Shown piece after piece: positions 16,235-26,600 of a DNA stretch of 64,000 nucleotides; within the stretch, counting starts at the first letter, position 1; every line of letters begins with the position of its first letter. The position numbers and the translations under genes are program-made. The stretch covers positions 152,627 to 216,626 of the forward strand of contig CAYLNL010000004.1 in assembly GCA_964385175.1 (NCBI GenBank). Direction: 5' to 3'. This DNA comes from CAYLNL01 sp964385175 (lineage in GTDB: Bacteria; Bacteroidota; Bacteroidia; Flavobacteriales; Flavobacteriaceae). The notes below the pieces were generated by a model. The model did not search any database. It was not told where the DNA came from and worked only from the letters and a program-made list of their open reading frames with translations.

Positions 16235-17400
16235 GGTTGGGTTTCAGAATAGTCTTTCCCTAAATAGAAGCTAAGGGAAAAGCGAAGGGTATTTTCTAAT
16301 GGGTTTCTCACTTTTGAGGTAGAAAAAAGGTAAGATATATCTATGGAGGTGGCTTTGAAACGGAAACCAGCACCAAGGGTAAAAAACTTGCGGGCTCCTT
16401 TTTCATTGCTCTCATTAAAATACCCGCTGCGAAAAGCAAATGAGTCTTGATAGGAATATTCTGCGCCGAGCGCCCAGGTTATTTCTTTAAGTTCTTCGCT
16501 AAAGCCGCCAGGGGCATCGCCGAAAGAGGAAAACATGCCGCTGAAGAAGCCTTTGTTATAAAAATCGTCTTCGCTGTTAATATCTCCATCATTATTAGAG
16601 TCGCTGGGAGTGGGTACAAGGAGCTTGTTAAACTCTGTAGAGGCGGTTACTTTATTAAATTCATCTAAGATAAAATCGAACCCGGCGCCTATTTTTAAGT
16701 TGGTTGGAATAAAGTTTTCCTGCCCGCCCTCATCGTATTTTATTTTGGGACCAATGTTAGAGAGATTGAACCCGGCTCGCCAGCGCCCATCAAAATCATT
16801 ATAAAAAAGTCTGTCTGATTGGTAGTATCCTGAAATATCTACACCAAAAGAACTGGCGGCAGAGGCATTTACACTTTCATCGGGAATTTTCAGATCGGAG
16901 CGTAAAAACCGGCCGGTTACCGCCATGGCGAATTGTTCGCTTAGTTTAAGAGAATAGGTGGCGTCTATGGCTAATTCATTGGGGCGTTCTATACCTTGAG
17001 AAACCACATCGGTACCCACAAGTTCAGTGAGTTCAATATCGCCCAGGCTAAAGTATTTAATGCTGGCTGCCCAGGCGCCGCGTTCATTTATTTTATTGTA
17101 AAAGGTGGCATTCAAAAGGGCAATGTCGTTTACCAACTGGCTGAGATAGGGCGTATAGCTTATACCAATGCCCATTTGTTTATCTGCAAAAGCATATTTG
17201 GAAGGGTTCCACTGCTGGGAATACGAATCGGGGGCAGTGGCTACACCTAATTCTCCCATTCCACCTGCTCGTGCATCGGAGGTTATGAGCAGGAACGGAA
17301 CACCGGTAGTAATAACACGGGATTCTTCCTGCGCTTGCACGTATGTGTATGTGGTGAGCAGGGATGCTAAGAAAATAGCTTTTTTCATTAATTTTTTCAA
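16231..17400 (-). CDS. porV: Type IX secretion outer-membrane protein PorV
   Basis: Outer-membrane beta-barrel of the T9SS attachment complex, which receives cargo from the translocon and passes it to the PorU sortase. The 389 residues start with a signal peptide (MKKAIFLASLLTTYTYVQAQ; the preceding MKKL residues may or may not be used). SRVITTGVPFLLITSDARAGGMGELGVA is the typical PorV opening block; quoted here in part only: TGVPFLLITSDARAGGMG. Alternating aromatic/polar strands follow and the chain ends in a strand before SETQP. It lies 30 bases after porU and overlaps cdd. Position and sequence agree, so the call is firm. Confidence 0.93.
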   Translation of the reverse strand: MKKLMKKAIFLASLLTTYTYVQAQEESRVITTGVPFLLITSDARAGGMGELGVATAPDSYSQQWNPSKYAFADKQMGIGISYTPYLSQLVNDIALLNATFYNKINERGAWAASIKYFSLGDIELTELVGTDVVSQGIERPNELAIDATYSLKLSEQFAMAVTGRFLRSDLKIPDESVNASAASSFGVDISGYYQSDRLFYNDFDGRWRAGFNLSNIGPKIKYDEGGQENFIPTNLKIGAGFDFILDEFNKVTASTEFNKLLVPTPSDSNNDGDINSEDDFYNKGFFSGMFSSFGDAPGGFSEELKEITWALGAEYSYQDSFAFRSGYFNESNEKGARKFFTLGAGFRFKATSIDISYLFSTSKVRNPLENTLRFSLSFYLGKDYSETQP

Positions 17401-17430
17401 TTTTAAGAAGGCAAATTTAATCTTAAAAAA

Positions 17431-20400
17431 TCACAATATTACAAGTTTTTCAAACCGGGAGGTTTGTTTATTGGTTAACGTAGATTTAACAGTTATCTTA
17501 TATACATAGACTCCTTTTCCTATGGAATCGCCAAAATTGTCTTTCCCATCCCATGTAATTTCCCTCGAAAATCCATCGGTTACAATAGTTTGGTTAGTAG
17601 TCCATACAATTTTGCCCGATACGGTGAATACTTGTATCTGCACTTGCAGGGGTTCAAAAGGTTTATTGTGATGGAACCAAAATTCGGTATAGCTGGTGAA
17701 GGGATTGGGGTAATTGAGAACACGTTCTAATTTTATGTCGGCATCGTCTAAGACAAGGAATTGAATTTCTGCTGTTGAGGCATTGTTATATACATCCCAG
17801 GCTCTAAAAGTGAGGGTGTGGAGGCCGGGCTCTAAATCCCGAAGCTGGTAACGGACTTTTCCGTTGGTATAATCATCTGTTTCTGCTTCATAATAATCAT
17901 TCAGGATAATAGGGGTAACTTCATTTCCATCTAAAAAGGCAACCATATCATGCCCTATTCCACTGGCGGTGTTTATGCCATTTTGGTCGTTAAGAAGAGC
18001 CAGGAGTAGTGGTGAGGAGTTGGTAATTCCGCCCGAAACAAAATTTTCGTTATTGAGGTATAGTTTAATAACCGGGCTGGTAGTATCAGCAGGAGCGCCA
18101 ACATTGATGCCTCCTACCATAATATCAGTGCTGTAACCGGTTTGGTCTTCTTCTGAATTTTCTCTTTGGGCGTAAAAACTTACTCTCCCGGTTCCTACCG
18201 GGATAGCTATATCTTTTGGAACTACGAACTGAAAGGAAAAAGCGCCTTGGTTTATAGAGGCTTTTCCTTTAAAAACAGTTTCTCCTAAGGTATTGAAATT
18301 GAGTTTTATAAGGCTTCCTGCTCCATCTACGGTTCCATCATTTGCCAGAGTTTGGCGTTGTATTTCTTTGTCATAAACACTTACTGACAGCAAACCGTTA
18401 TAGGCGGGTAAGGGATTATCAAATTCATCTGTTATGGTTCCTTCCATTTTTACAAGGCTCAACGCCTGGAGGGTTTCTATTCCTGCCGCCACGGGAACAT
18501 CATTTACTTCTGTGAGGTTTATTTTAGGCCTGGGTATAGCGAGTTTTAAAGCGGGGTCTCCTATATAAAAAATAACCCGTTTCTGGCTGGTGCCTATAAA
18601 AGCGGGGTCTATTTTGGCTAACCGCAACGCTTCGGCTATGGAAGTGTATTCATTAGAACCAAAAGAGAAAAGATATTGAGATATAATATTATTGTAGGTG
18701 ATGCCATTTCCCACAAATATCTGGCGGGTGGTGGTAATGAGTCCAATAGCGCCTCCTTCTTTGTTCCAATAGGTAAGCTCGCCGATGGTTTCACGCAAGG
18801 GATTATCAAACCTGGTAAACTCGCAGGTAACAGTAATAAAAAGAGGGTATTTGCCTTTATTGGTGAGATTTTGCGCTTCTGCTTTGCTAAAAAGCCGTTC
18901 TCCTGCGAGGCCTTCTTCATTACCGTGCCCAAAATAATTTATAACAAGAGAACCCAAGGCAACAGAGTTAAGGAGTTGGTTATTTACCTCGGGGTATCGC
19001 TCTCCTCCCGGGGAAACCTCTTGGCTATATGAGTCAGCATGAATTTTAGTAATGTTAATGAAGGGTTTATTAGTTTGCAAGTCAGTGGCGAGCTGGTCTA
19101 ATTCAGCTTGTATAATTCCTTCCCAGGAAGCATCTACATCGTCTGAGATAAGGGTGAAACTATTGCGCCAGCTACCCTGGTTTTCTTCGCTTTGATAGGC
19201 TATTATTTTGTCAACCATATCGCGGGCTTGCAATACTGTATTCGCCAATATTCTGCCTACAGCAACATCCATCAGGTCGTTGTCTAAAAGAGTGCCTTCA
19301 TCTGTATCCATCATGGCATAAAAATCATCCGACGCTATTCCATTGGTTAAATTGAAGCTTTCGTAGGCATGAAAAACAGGCGTTACGTTGGTGTTGTTGG
19401 GCAGTCGGTTTTTATAGTCAACCGAAGCATCGCCAAAAAGGCAAACATATTTTACCCGCCGGGTTGGGTCTATAGCGTTTTCATACACATACCGTATAAA
19501 ATTCCGAATGGCAGCAATATCCGGGTTGCTGGCATTCAATTCATTGTATATAGCGCTTAGAGTAACTACTTTAGTGGTAAGATTGGAATGAGTTTGATGA
19601 AAATTCGCCAGTCGTTGCGCTTCTTGTTGCAAAAAATCGGGAGTAATAATGAGGTAATCCACATCAGCAGAAATGCCGTTAGTAGTGAAAATACTCCCGG
19701 TAAGATTCTGGTTGGGCACAGTTTTATCGTTCTGTATAATGGAGGGAGTATAAAAATCATTTTCATCTATGGCTATATAGTTTCGTTGTTCTCCTAAAGC
19801 AGCTTTAAAGCTGAAATCGGGGAGTTGAGAGGTATTAGGGTAAGCGCTAACGTTATAACTATCAGTAACATCCCATACCTGCTCTATGGAAGAGGCATTA
19901 GAAAAATTATACGCCACCACTCCTATAGCTGCCGCTGCGCCAGGGTAGGTAAATGGAAATTGTTTGCCGTAGCCGGTTAAAAAACAATCGGCCTCTACAG
20001 TAAGGTAGTCTAAATAGGCAATAGCAGAAGGGTTTCCGTTTTTTTGATAGGTGAGTCTAATGGTAACATCCTGAGACGTTACCGCAGCGCTCCCAAATCG
20101 CAATCCTCTCTTAAAACCAGAGCCATCTATGCTAAAAGCGTCTTGTGTAGCTTGAAAGGTGGTACCGGCCGGAATGGCGGGAAAACCAAAGTTAATCACC
20201 TGCTGCCCGTTTATGTAGGCTTGCATAGTGGTAGGTGTGCTTGATACAGAAGCGGGTTTTACGCCTATGGTTACATTGGCGGCAAGGTTTATAGTGGGAA
20301 AGGTGAAGGAAATATTTTTTTCGGTTTCAATATCAAAAATATCTCCAAACCAACGCCTTCCTATTTTCGCTATGTTTTGCTGGTCTTCTTCGTGAAATTG

Positions 20401-21318
20401 ATAGGCAGTATAAGTAGTGCGTATTATATTGGGAGGGGCGGCTGGTTCTACAGAATTTTGAATACGTTTCCCGTTAGCGCCTTCAACGGTTATAAAGTAA
20501 GAGGCTTTATCGGTAAACAGATTCCGGTGGGTTTGGCTCTCTTCATTCCACTCATCTGTTCCTATGGCATAAAAAAGAATAAAATCGTCATTACTAAATA
20601 CCCCATCAGATTCTCCCACAACTTGTATAGCATTTTCACGAATATCCGTAACATAATCGTCTTGGTTTATAAGGGGAAGCATCCTCCCCCCCTGCCCATA
20701 TATTTTTATTTTTCTCGGGTCTATGGCAGAGGGGTTCATCCCAAGAGCGCTTAAAAAGGATTTATCAATTTTATAAACACCCGATTTTTCTACATAAAAT
20801 TTATACCAGGCGCCAGTGGCTAATACGGAATTTTCAATGGCGGCTATAGCCGAAATTTTTTTAGGCGGGGTTTTAATCACAGAAAGGTCTTGGTATTGAT
20901 AATGTATATCAAACGAAACCAGTTTTTTGAGAACTCCACCCTCTTTATAAATAGGATTGAGCGATACAGCTGCATAAAGGGTGCCTCGTGCAGCAGTATA
21001 ACTGAATCTGGGTTGTATTCCCGTGGGAATTTCAGATTCCGGGAGGTCGTATAGTTCAGTGGGCAGTATAGGCTGAGATTGTATGTTTTTTAGAGAAAAG
21101 GTAGTTTTGTCTATCGGTTGATTTTCCTGCCATTGCATGAAAAATTCTAATTTGCCATCTGCGTAGCTGAATTGTTTCCCTTTAAAATAAGGAATGTTGT
21201 ATGTTTTGGTAGCGGTGCCTACACGTTTCGAGGCTTCCCATTCTAAAACGATTTGTCTTTGTTGGGCAGAGAGGTATAAACAACTGAGGTATATAAGTAT
21301 GCGTAGGGTGTTTTTCAT
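17431..21318 (-). CDS. porU: Type IX secretion C-terminal sortase PorU
   Basis: Surface gingipain-family (C25) cysteine peptidase that removes the C-terminal sorting domain from T9SS cargo and attaches the product to lipopolysaccharide. The 1295-residue protein has a signal peptide, a long N-terminal propeptide/beta region, and the peptidase core with catalytic His near residue 797 (INYFGHGNEEGLAG) and Cys near 832 (VTCEFTRFDNP). The end carries a T9SS-like C-terminal domain (VLNYPNPFTSYTEFWFHHNK to the last residues, KTSRFEKLVIL). The size fits PorU. It is transcribed first, then porV. Confidence 0.95.
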   Translation of the reverse strand: MKNTLRILIYLSCLYLSAQQRQIVLEWEASKRVGTATKTYNIPYFKGKQFSYADGKLEFFMQWQENQPIDKTTFSLKNIQSQPILPTELYDLPESEIPTGIQPRFSYTAARGTLYAAVSLNPIYKEGGVLKKLVSFDIHYQYQDLSVIKTPPKKISAIAAIENSVLATGAWYKFYVEKSGVYKIDKSFLSALGMNPSAIDPRKIKIYGQGGRMLPLINQDDYVTDIRENAIQVVGESDGVFSNDDFILFYAIGTDEWNEESQTHRNLFTDKASYFITVEGANGKRIQNSVEPAAPPNIIRTTYTAYQFHEEDQQNIAKIGRRWFGDIFDIETEKNISFTFPTINLAANVTIGVKPASVSSTPTTMQAYINGQQVINFGFPAIPAGTTFQATQDAFSIDGSGFKRGLRFGSAAVTSQDVTIRLTYQKNGNPSAIAYLDYLTVEADCFLTGYGKQFPFTYPGAAAAIGVVAYNFSNASSIEQVWDVTDSYNVSAYPNTSQLPDFSFKAALGEQRNYIAIDENDFYTPSIIQNDKTVPNQNLTGSIFTTNGISADVDYLIITPDFLQQEAQRLANFHQTHSNLTTKVVTLSAIYNELNASNPDIAAIRNFIRYVYENAIDPTRRVKYVCLFGDASVDYKNRLPNNTNVTPVFHAYESFNLTNGIASDDFYAMMDTDEGTLLDNDLMDVAVGRILANTVLQARDMVDKIIAYQSEENQGSWRNSFTLISDDVDASWEGIIQAELDQLATDLQTNKPFINITKIHADSYSQEVSPGGERYPEVNNQLLNSVALGSLVINYFGHGNEEGLAGERLFSKAEAQNLTNKGKYPLFITVTCEFTRFDNPLRETIGELTYWNKEGGAIGLITTTRQIFVGNGITYNNIISQYLFSFGSNEYTSIAEALRLAKIDPAFIGTSQKRVIFYIGDPALKLAIPRPKINLTEVNDVPVAAGIETLQALSLVKMEGTITDEFDNPLPAYNGLLSVSVYDKEIQRQTLANDGTVDGAGSLIKLNFNTLGETVFKGKASINQGAFSFQFVVPKDIAIPVGTGRVSFYAQRENSEEDQTGYSTDIMVGGINVGAPADTTSPVIKLYLNNENFVSGGITNSSPLLLALLNDQNGINTASGIGHDMVAFLDGNEVTPIILNDYYEAETDDYTNGKVRYQLRDLEPGLHTLTFRAWDVYNNASTAEIQFLVLDDADIKLERVLNYPNPFTSYTEFWFHHNKPFEPLQVQIQVFTVSGKIVWTTNQTIVTDGFSREITWDGKDNFGDSIGKGVYVYKITVKSTLTNKQTSRFEKLVIL

Positions 21319-21606
21319 AGTTTATCCAACGATTTTTTTCTAAAGATAGTATATTTGGTTAGAATCAGATATTTCAAATTTAAGATAGGTAGTTTTCGGT
21401 GATTTGTTATCGTATAGATTTTGAATTTTTTGATATAAAGAAAAAACTCAAACCATTATTAAAAGAAACTTTAGGTTAAAAATTATTTGTTCAGGTACTA
21501 CCCGTATATTCAATTACTATTAACTCACTCTCAATAAAATAATGGTAAAATAATAAACCATTCACAAACAAAAACTGATTGTGTATAAAATTCCAATTAT
21601 TAAATT

Positions 21607-21636
21607 TTGTTCTGAAAAATAAATTTTATAGCTTTG
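21607..21636 (+). promoter_or_regulatory. Promoter of the T9SS cargo-RHS operon
   Basis: TTG at 21607-21609, a 19-base spacer and TAGCTTTG at 21629-21636 fit the Bacteroidota consensus fully. The ATG of the next gene follows 72 bases later. The remainder of the 390-base AT-rich gap between divergent porU and this gene shows nothing else that I recognise. Confidence 0.65.
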
Positions 21637-21708
21637 TCTCGTAATAAAATAACAATATACTATCATAATATTTAAAAAAAGAAAGATTTCTATTAAAAAA
21701 TCATAAGT

Positions 21709-23646
21709 ATGAAACAGTTTTATATTTGGCTATTACTGGGTGTACAGTTCGGTATAGCCCAATCCAAAATACAGCCGGTTGTGCGGCTCACCCAACAAAA
21801 TGTAACGGAATTGGGAGGCACTTACCAGCGGGAAATCACTACGCAGGAAGCGGTTTCGGAGAGTCCAAAAGAGCATTTTATCAATTTTAACCCGGCTCTC
21901 TACTTAACAGGCGAAAAAGCCTACTGGGAAATACCCTATTCTTTGGGAAACCTTGCATACGCTACCATTTTCACTGTTTACCAGGCAGAAAATACCGCCT
22001 CAGAACAAAGAATATGGCAATTAATGGGCAAAGACTCTCAGGCGAGCCTCACTACCCGAAACGTGTACAACTCAGACAGAAATCTATCATACGAAGGTGG
22101 CGCCACCCAGGCACCTGTCTTGAGCACCTATACACAGTTTTATACCCCAAAAAACAGAAACGAAACCACCGTAGCCCAGCAGCTCATAGTGGGTGGCGCC
22201 ACCCGCGAAACAGATGCTGCCTTTAAAGGCAGCATCGCCGAAATTTTGGTGTACGGCGCTGTATTGAAAAGCGAGGAGCGCCAGAAAATAGAAAGCAGTC
22301 TAGCGCTGAAATATGGTATTACCCTTACCAATGGAAAAAATTACTTAGCCTCCGATAAAACCATCAGCTGGAACACAGAAAAGAACCTTGTTTTCACCCA
22401 TCGGGTTGCGGGAATTGGCAGAGACGATGCGATGGGGCTATACCAAAAACAATCCGGCAGCACCGCCGAACCCGGTATTCTCACCCTGGCGGCAGGGGAA
22501 TTGGCTCCCTCCAACGCCCAGAATACCGTTACCCTTGACGATCGGAATTTTATAGTATGGGGCGACAACAACGCTCCCTTACAAACAGAGGAAGCACAGC
22601 CTGCAAAAAACAGGCCGGCGCTTTTGCAACGACACTGGCTGATACAACTCACGGGAAAGACTGTGGCAAACGTTTCCACACAGGTTCTATTTACCATTTC
22701 CGGGATAGTTTCCCAAGCCGCCCGGGCCGAAGATTATTGGTTGGTAATTGACCCAAGCGGAACCGGTGATTTCCTCCCCCAGCATACCCGTTACATTCCC
22801 GCCGATGCCGTGACACCCGATGGAATGCTTTCTTTTAGAAACATAGCCTGGGATACCGATGGTTCCGGAACGGATCTGTTTACATTCGCTGCCAAAACAC
22901 CGCTGCAAGCCCTTTTAACTGCCAAAACACCCATTAGTTGTGAAAACCTTTACAACGGAGTACTCCAATATACCGTAAGCGGAGGCTTACCGCCTTATAC
23001 CTATCAACTCGCTTCAAAAACAGGATACAACCGCCAATGGCGAAGCGATGACGCAAAAGAAACAAACTCCCTGATACAAAATTTAGCCGGAGACGAATAC
23101 ACCCTTACCGCCACCGATTCCATGGGACAACAAAACTCGGTCAGTTATGTATTGGAAAATCCCGTTTCCATCGCCATTAACCTGGGCACCGACAGGATAC
23201 TCCCCACGGAAGAACCTTTGTACTTAGACGCTTCCGCCTCCCATCCGGCAGGAACCACCTACCAGTGGACATCTGATAACGGGTTTAGCAGCAGCGCTCC
23301 ATCCGTCTCCATCACCCAACCCGGCACCTACCAGGTTACGGCAACCACTCCGCTGGGATGTACTGCTCAAGATTCCATTACCATCTTAGAGAGCCTCATT
23401 CAATCTTTTTCCCTATACCCCAATCAATCCAAAGACGGGAACTATCAAATAGAAATTCTTCTCAAAGCCGACAGGGACATATCTGTAAAAGTATATGATA
23501 TAACCAGCCGTCTGCTGACTTCCATGGAAGGAAAAAACAATCGCACGTATAATTTTTCGGGACACATTTCGGCAGGAGCGGGTATTTACACTATTGTGTT
23601 AGAAACCCCCGAGGAGAAAATTTCCCGCAAACTTATTGTAGAATAA
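21709..23646 (+). CDS. T9SS-sorted surface protein with LamG-like domain
   Basis: A 645-residue secreted protein with signal peptide MKQFYIWLLLGVQFGIAQS. Residues about 50-205 resemble a concanavalin/LamG-like jelly roll (AEILVYGAVLKSEERQKIES, ALKYGITL), a form common in Bacteroidota surface proteins. A middle domain resembles PKD/SprB-like folds (GTTYQWTSDNGFSSSAPSVS, TYQVTATTPLGC). The last 80 residues form a type A T9SS sorting domain (SFSLYPNQSKDGNYQIEIL, ending KISRKLIVE). It is 50 bases upstream of the RHS gene, on the same strand and with no promoter between, so it is likely co-transcribed. Its function is unknown; adhesion or carriage of the RHS toxin is speculation. Confidence 0.8.
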   Translation: MKQFYIWLLLGVQFGIAQSKIQPVVRLTQQNVTELGGTYQREITTQEAVSESPKEHFINFNPALYLTGEKAYWEIPYSLGNLAYATIFTVYQAENTASEQRIWQLMGKDSQASLTTRNVYNSDRNLSYEGGATQAPVLSTYTQFYTPKNRNETTVAQQLIVGGATRETDAAFKGSIAEILVYGAVLKSEERQKIESSLALKYGITLTNGKNYLASDKTISWNTEKNLVFTHRVAGIGRDDAMGLYQKQSGSTAEPGILTLAAGELAPSNAQNTVTLDDRNFIVWGDNNAPLQTEEAQPAKNRPALLQRHWLIQLTGKTVANVSTQVLFTISGIVSQAARAEDYWLVIDPSGTGDFLPQHTRYIPADAVTPDGMLSFRNIAWDTDGSGTDLFTFAAKTPLQALLTAKTPISCENLYNGVLQYTVSGGLPPYTYQLASKTGYNRQWRSDDAKETNSLIQNLAGDEYTLTATDSMGQQNSVSYVLENPVSIAINLGTDRILPTEEPLYLDASASHPAGTTYQWTSDNGFSSSAPSVSITQPGTYQVTATTPLGCTAQDSITILESLIQSFSLYPNQSKDGNYQIEILLKADRDISVKVYDITSRLLTSMEGKNNRTYNFSGHISAGAGIYTIVLETPEEKISRKLIVE

Positions 23647-23696
23647 TTTCAAATATCCAAAAAAACACCAGAAAGAACACATAAAATATCAATCCC

Positions 23697-26600
23697 ATGA
23701 ACCGAATAGTACCCTTCGTTATAAGCCTGCTCAGCATTCCTTCTTCAGGATACACCCGGGCTATTGACCCTGTAAAAAAGGACAAAACCACTACAGAAAC
23801 CACCCTATTTTACCCTTCCGCCCAGAAAGAAGGGTTCATTGGCATTTCCCCTGAAAAGAAGTTCGACAGCCCAGCCGACAACGTTTTTGAGGTAGTATTG
23901 GCAGATGCTCCCGCCCCGGGAGATGAGGTATGGCTTACCTACCAGTTGTACGGTCTGCAAGACCACACGGCCGTATCGCGCAGCATCAACAACCAGGTAT
24001 CGGTAGGCGGTTATTTAATACAGAAACATACCGATTGGAGCGCTCAGAAAGAACAAATCGCCGTGCATTGGCTCAAAAAAGGAAGCAATCTCGTCCGCTT
24101 TACCCTTCCCGAAGGAGTGGACTACCACTATGCCATTAAAAACTTAGGGTTTCTCGTGAAAAAAGGCGCTGCAAAATCCTCCCGGAACATCCTCATCAAC
24201 CAGCCCGAAACCCATTCGTATTATGGCGAAACCGGTTATGTGAAAGGATTTGTTACCGGGAAAGACTGTGAAAAAGCCCGTATTTATATAGACGGCAAAG
24301 CGGTACTCTCGGTAGCATCGGAATTTGAAGGCCTCTCACAGCGCAAAGGCGAATCCATCTCCTGGTACAGCACCATAAAAGCAGTGTTCCCCGATGGAGA
24401 AATCCTGGAAAAACGCGTATCCTATACCACTCCCCAGGCGCTTACCCGCAAAAACACCATTGCCCCTAATGCAGCCCTGGTAGCGGAAAATACTTTTATT
24501 CCCGGTAAAAGCCTGCAACTTACCCTAACAGGCGCTTCGCTAACCGTGAGCCCGGACGCCCTTACCGGTAAAAGAAACCTCTCCATAACCGCTCTACGCC
24601 CCATAGACATACCCGCTATGGACATGGGCATGGTAAATGTAACCAAAGAACATGGCGGCTTCCGGTTTTTGCCCCATGGCACCCAATTTGCAAAAGACGC
24701 CGGCGTTGCCCTGACGTACGACCCTTCAAAAATACCCCAGGGCTACACCGAAAAAGACATCCGAACCTATTACTTCGACGAAACTACCCGCCACTGGGTA
24801 GCCCTGAAACGAGACAGCATTGCAGCGGGCTCCCACACCATCCTGTCTAAAACCGGGCATTTCACCGATATGATCAACGCCATCATAAAAGTGCCCGAAT
24901 CTCCCGAAACGGCCGGCTTTACCCCTACCTCCATCAAAGACATAAAAGCCGCCGACCCTTCAGCCGGTATCAATACCGTGGAACCGCCTTCCGCCAACAA
25001 TATGGGAACCGCCAACATGAGCTACCCCATTACGCTGCCCGCGGGCCGCCAGGGCATGCAGCCTCAGCTCGCTATCCAGTACAACAGCGAAGGCGATAAC
25101 AGCTGGCTTGGCATGGGCTGGAACCTCCAGCTACCCGCCATCACCATAGACACCCGTTGGGGCGTTCCCCGGTATTGGCCCGCGCAGGAAACCGAAACCT
25201 ACAGCTTCGGAGGCGAGCAACTGAGCCCGGTAGCCCACCGCGGCGCCCTCCAAAACCGAAGCGCCGAAAAACAGTTTTATCCCCGTGTGGAAGGCGGGTT
25301 CAACCGCATCATCCGCCACGGAGACAGCCCAACCAACTACTGGTGGGAGGTAACCGATAAATCGGGCACCCGTTATTTTTACGGAGGCACCCCCGCCTCG
25401 GGCGTGGACACGAGGGCCATCCTCACAGACGCTTGGGGTAACATCGCCCACTGGGCGCTCACAGAAGTGCGCGACACCAACGATAATTTTGTACGCTACC
25501 AGTACACCCAGGTAGAAGACGCCGGGGTACAAGGAGGCACGGTCCCCGGCTATCAACTCTACATCGCCCGTATTTCCTACACGGGCCACCAGGATGCCGA
25601 AGGACCCTACGAGGTAATCTTCACACGCGACCGCGACCTGGGCGAGAGCAGGCGCGCAGACGTGGGCATAAACGCCCGCTACGGCTTTAAACAGGTAACC
25701 GCAGACCTCCTGCGCCGTATAGACGTGCAATTTAGCGGGCAGAGCGTCCGCAGCTACGAACTCCAGTACACCCAGGGCGCCTTTTACAAAACCCTTCTTC
25801 GCCACCTCATTGAGTACGATGCCAACGGCAATGAATTCACCCGGCACGAATTGGAGTATTATGACGAAGTGCGCAACCAGGACGGCGTGTATGAACCCTT
25901 TACCGCCCAGGAAAACTGGACATCTCGTCTTGACACTGTAAGCAAAGGATTTAAAAATCCCTTAGAGAGTTTTAATGGAGATGCCTCGATGCTCAGTGGT
26001 TCTGGATCCGATAGTAAAACCCTTGGAGTAGCAGTAACCGTTGGGATTAATGACGGTAAGTTAATCAATAAAAGTCTTACCTTGGGAGGTAAACTTGGTT
26101 TTTCTATTTCAGACTCCGAGGGTATGCTGACGCTTGTGGATATTAACGGAGATGGGCTACCAGATAAAGTAATTGCAAATAGCAATGGATTATTTTATCG
26201 GGCTAATTTATCAGGACCTGGAGGAAATCCGGTTTTTGACGATAATCTTCCACCCACCCCCATCACAGGAGTAACTGAATTTAGCAGATCTAACACAATA
26301 ACGGGAAATTTCGGCTTTGAAGCACACCTCGGTTTTGGAACTCCCTTCAGTGAAGGTTTCATCGGGGAAGACACTATGATATCTAAAACCGTGGAAAACA
26401 CCTATTTTTCTGATGTTAATGGGGATGGTCTCATCGATATTGTTTCCAATGGAAAAGCCTATTACAACCATATTGACGACAACGGCAACCCGGTATTTAC
26501 CCAATCCAGCGCCGATACTCCCAATCCCATTGATGAGAATAGTACAATAGATGCCGGTATAGTGGAAATAGACCCCGCCGAGCAGGAAGCGTTGATAGAC

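Noticed and set aside
25131..25847. Minus-strand frame of 238 residues inside the RHS gene, and similar long antisense frames to 31805
   Set aside because: The GC-rich RHS core leaves long open antisense frames by chance; none shows a domain and all lie inside the translated gene.
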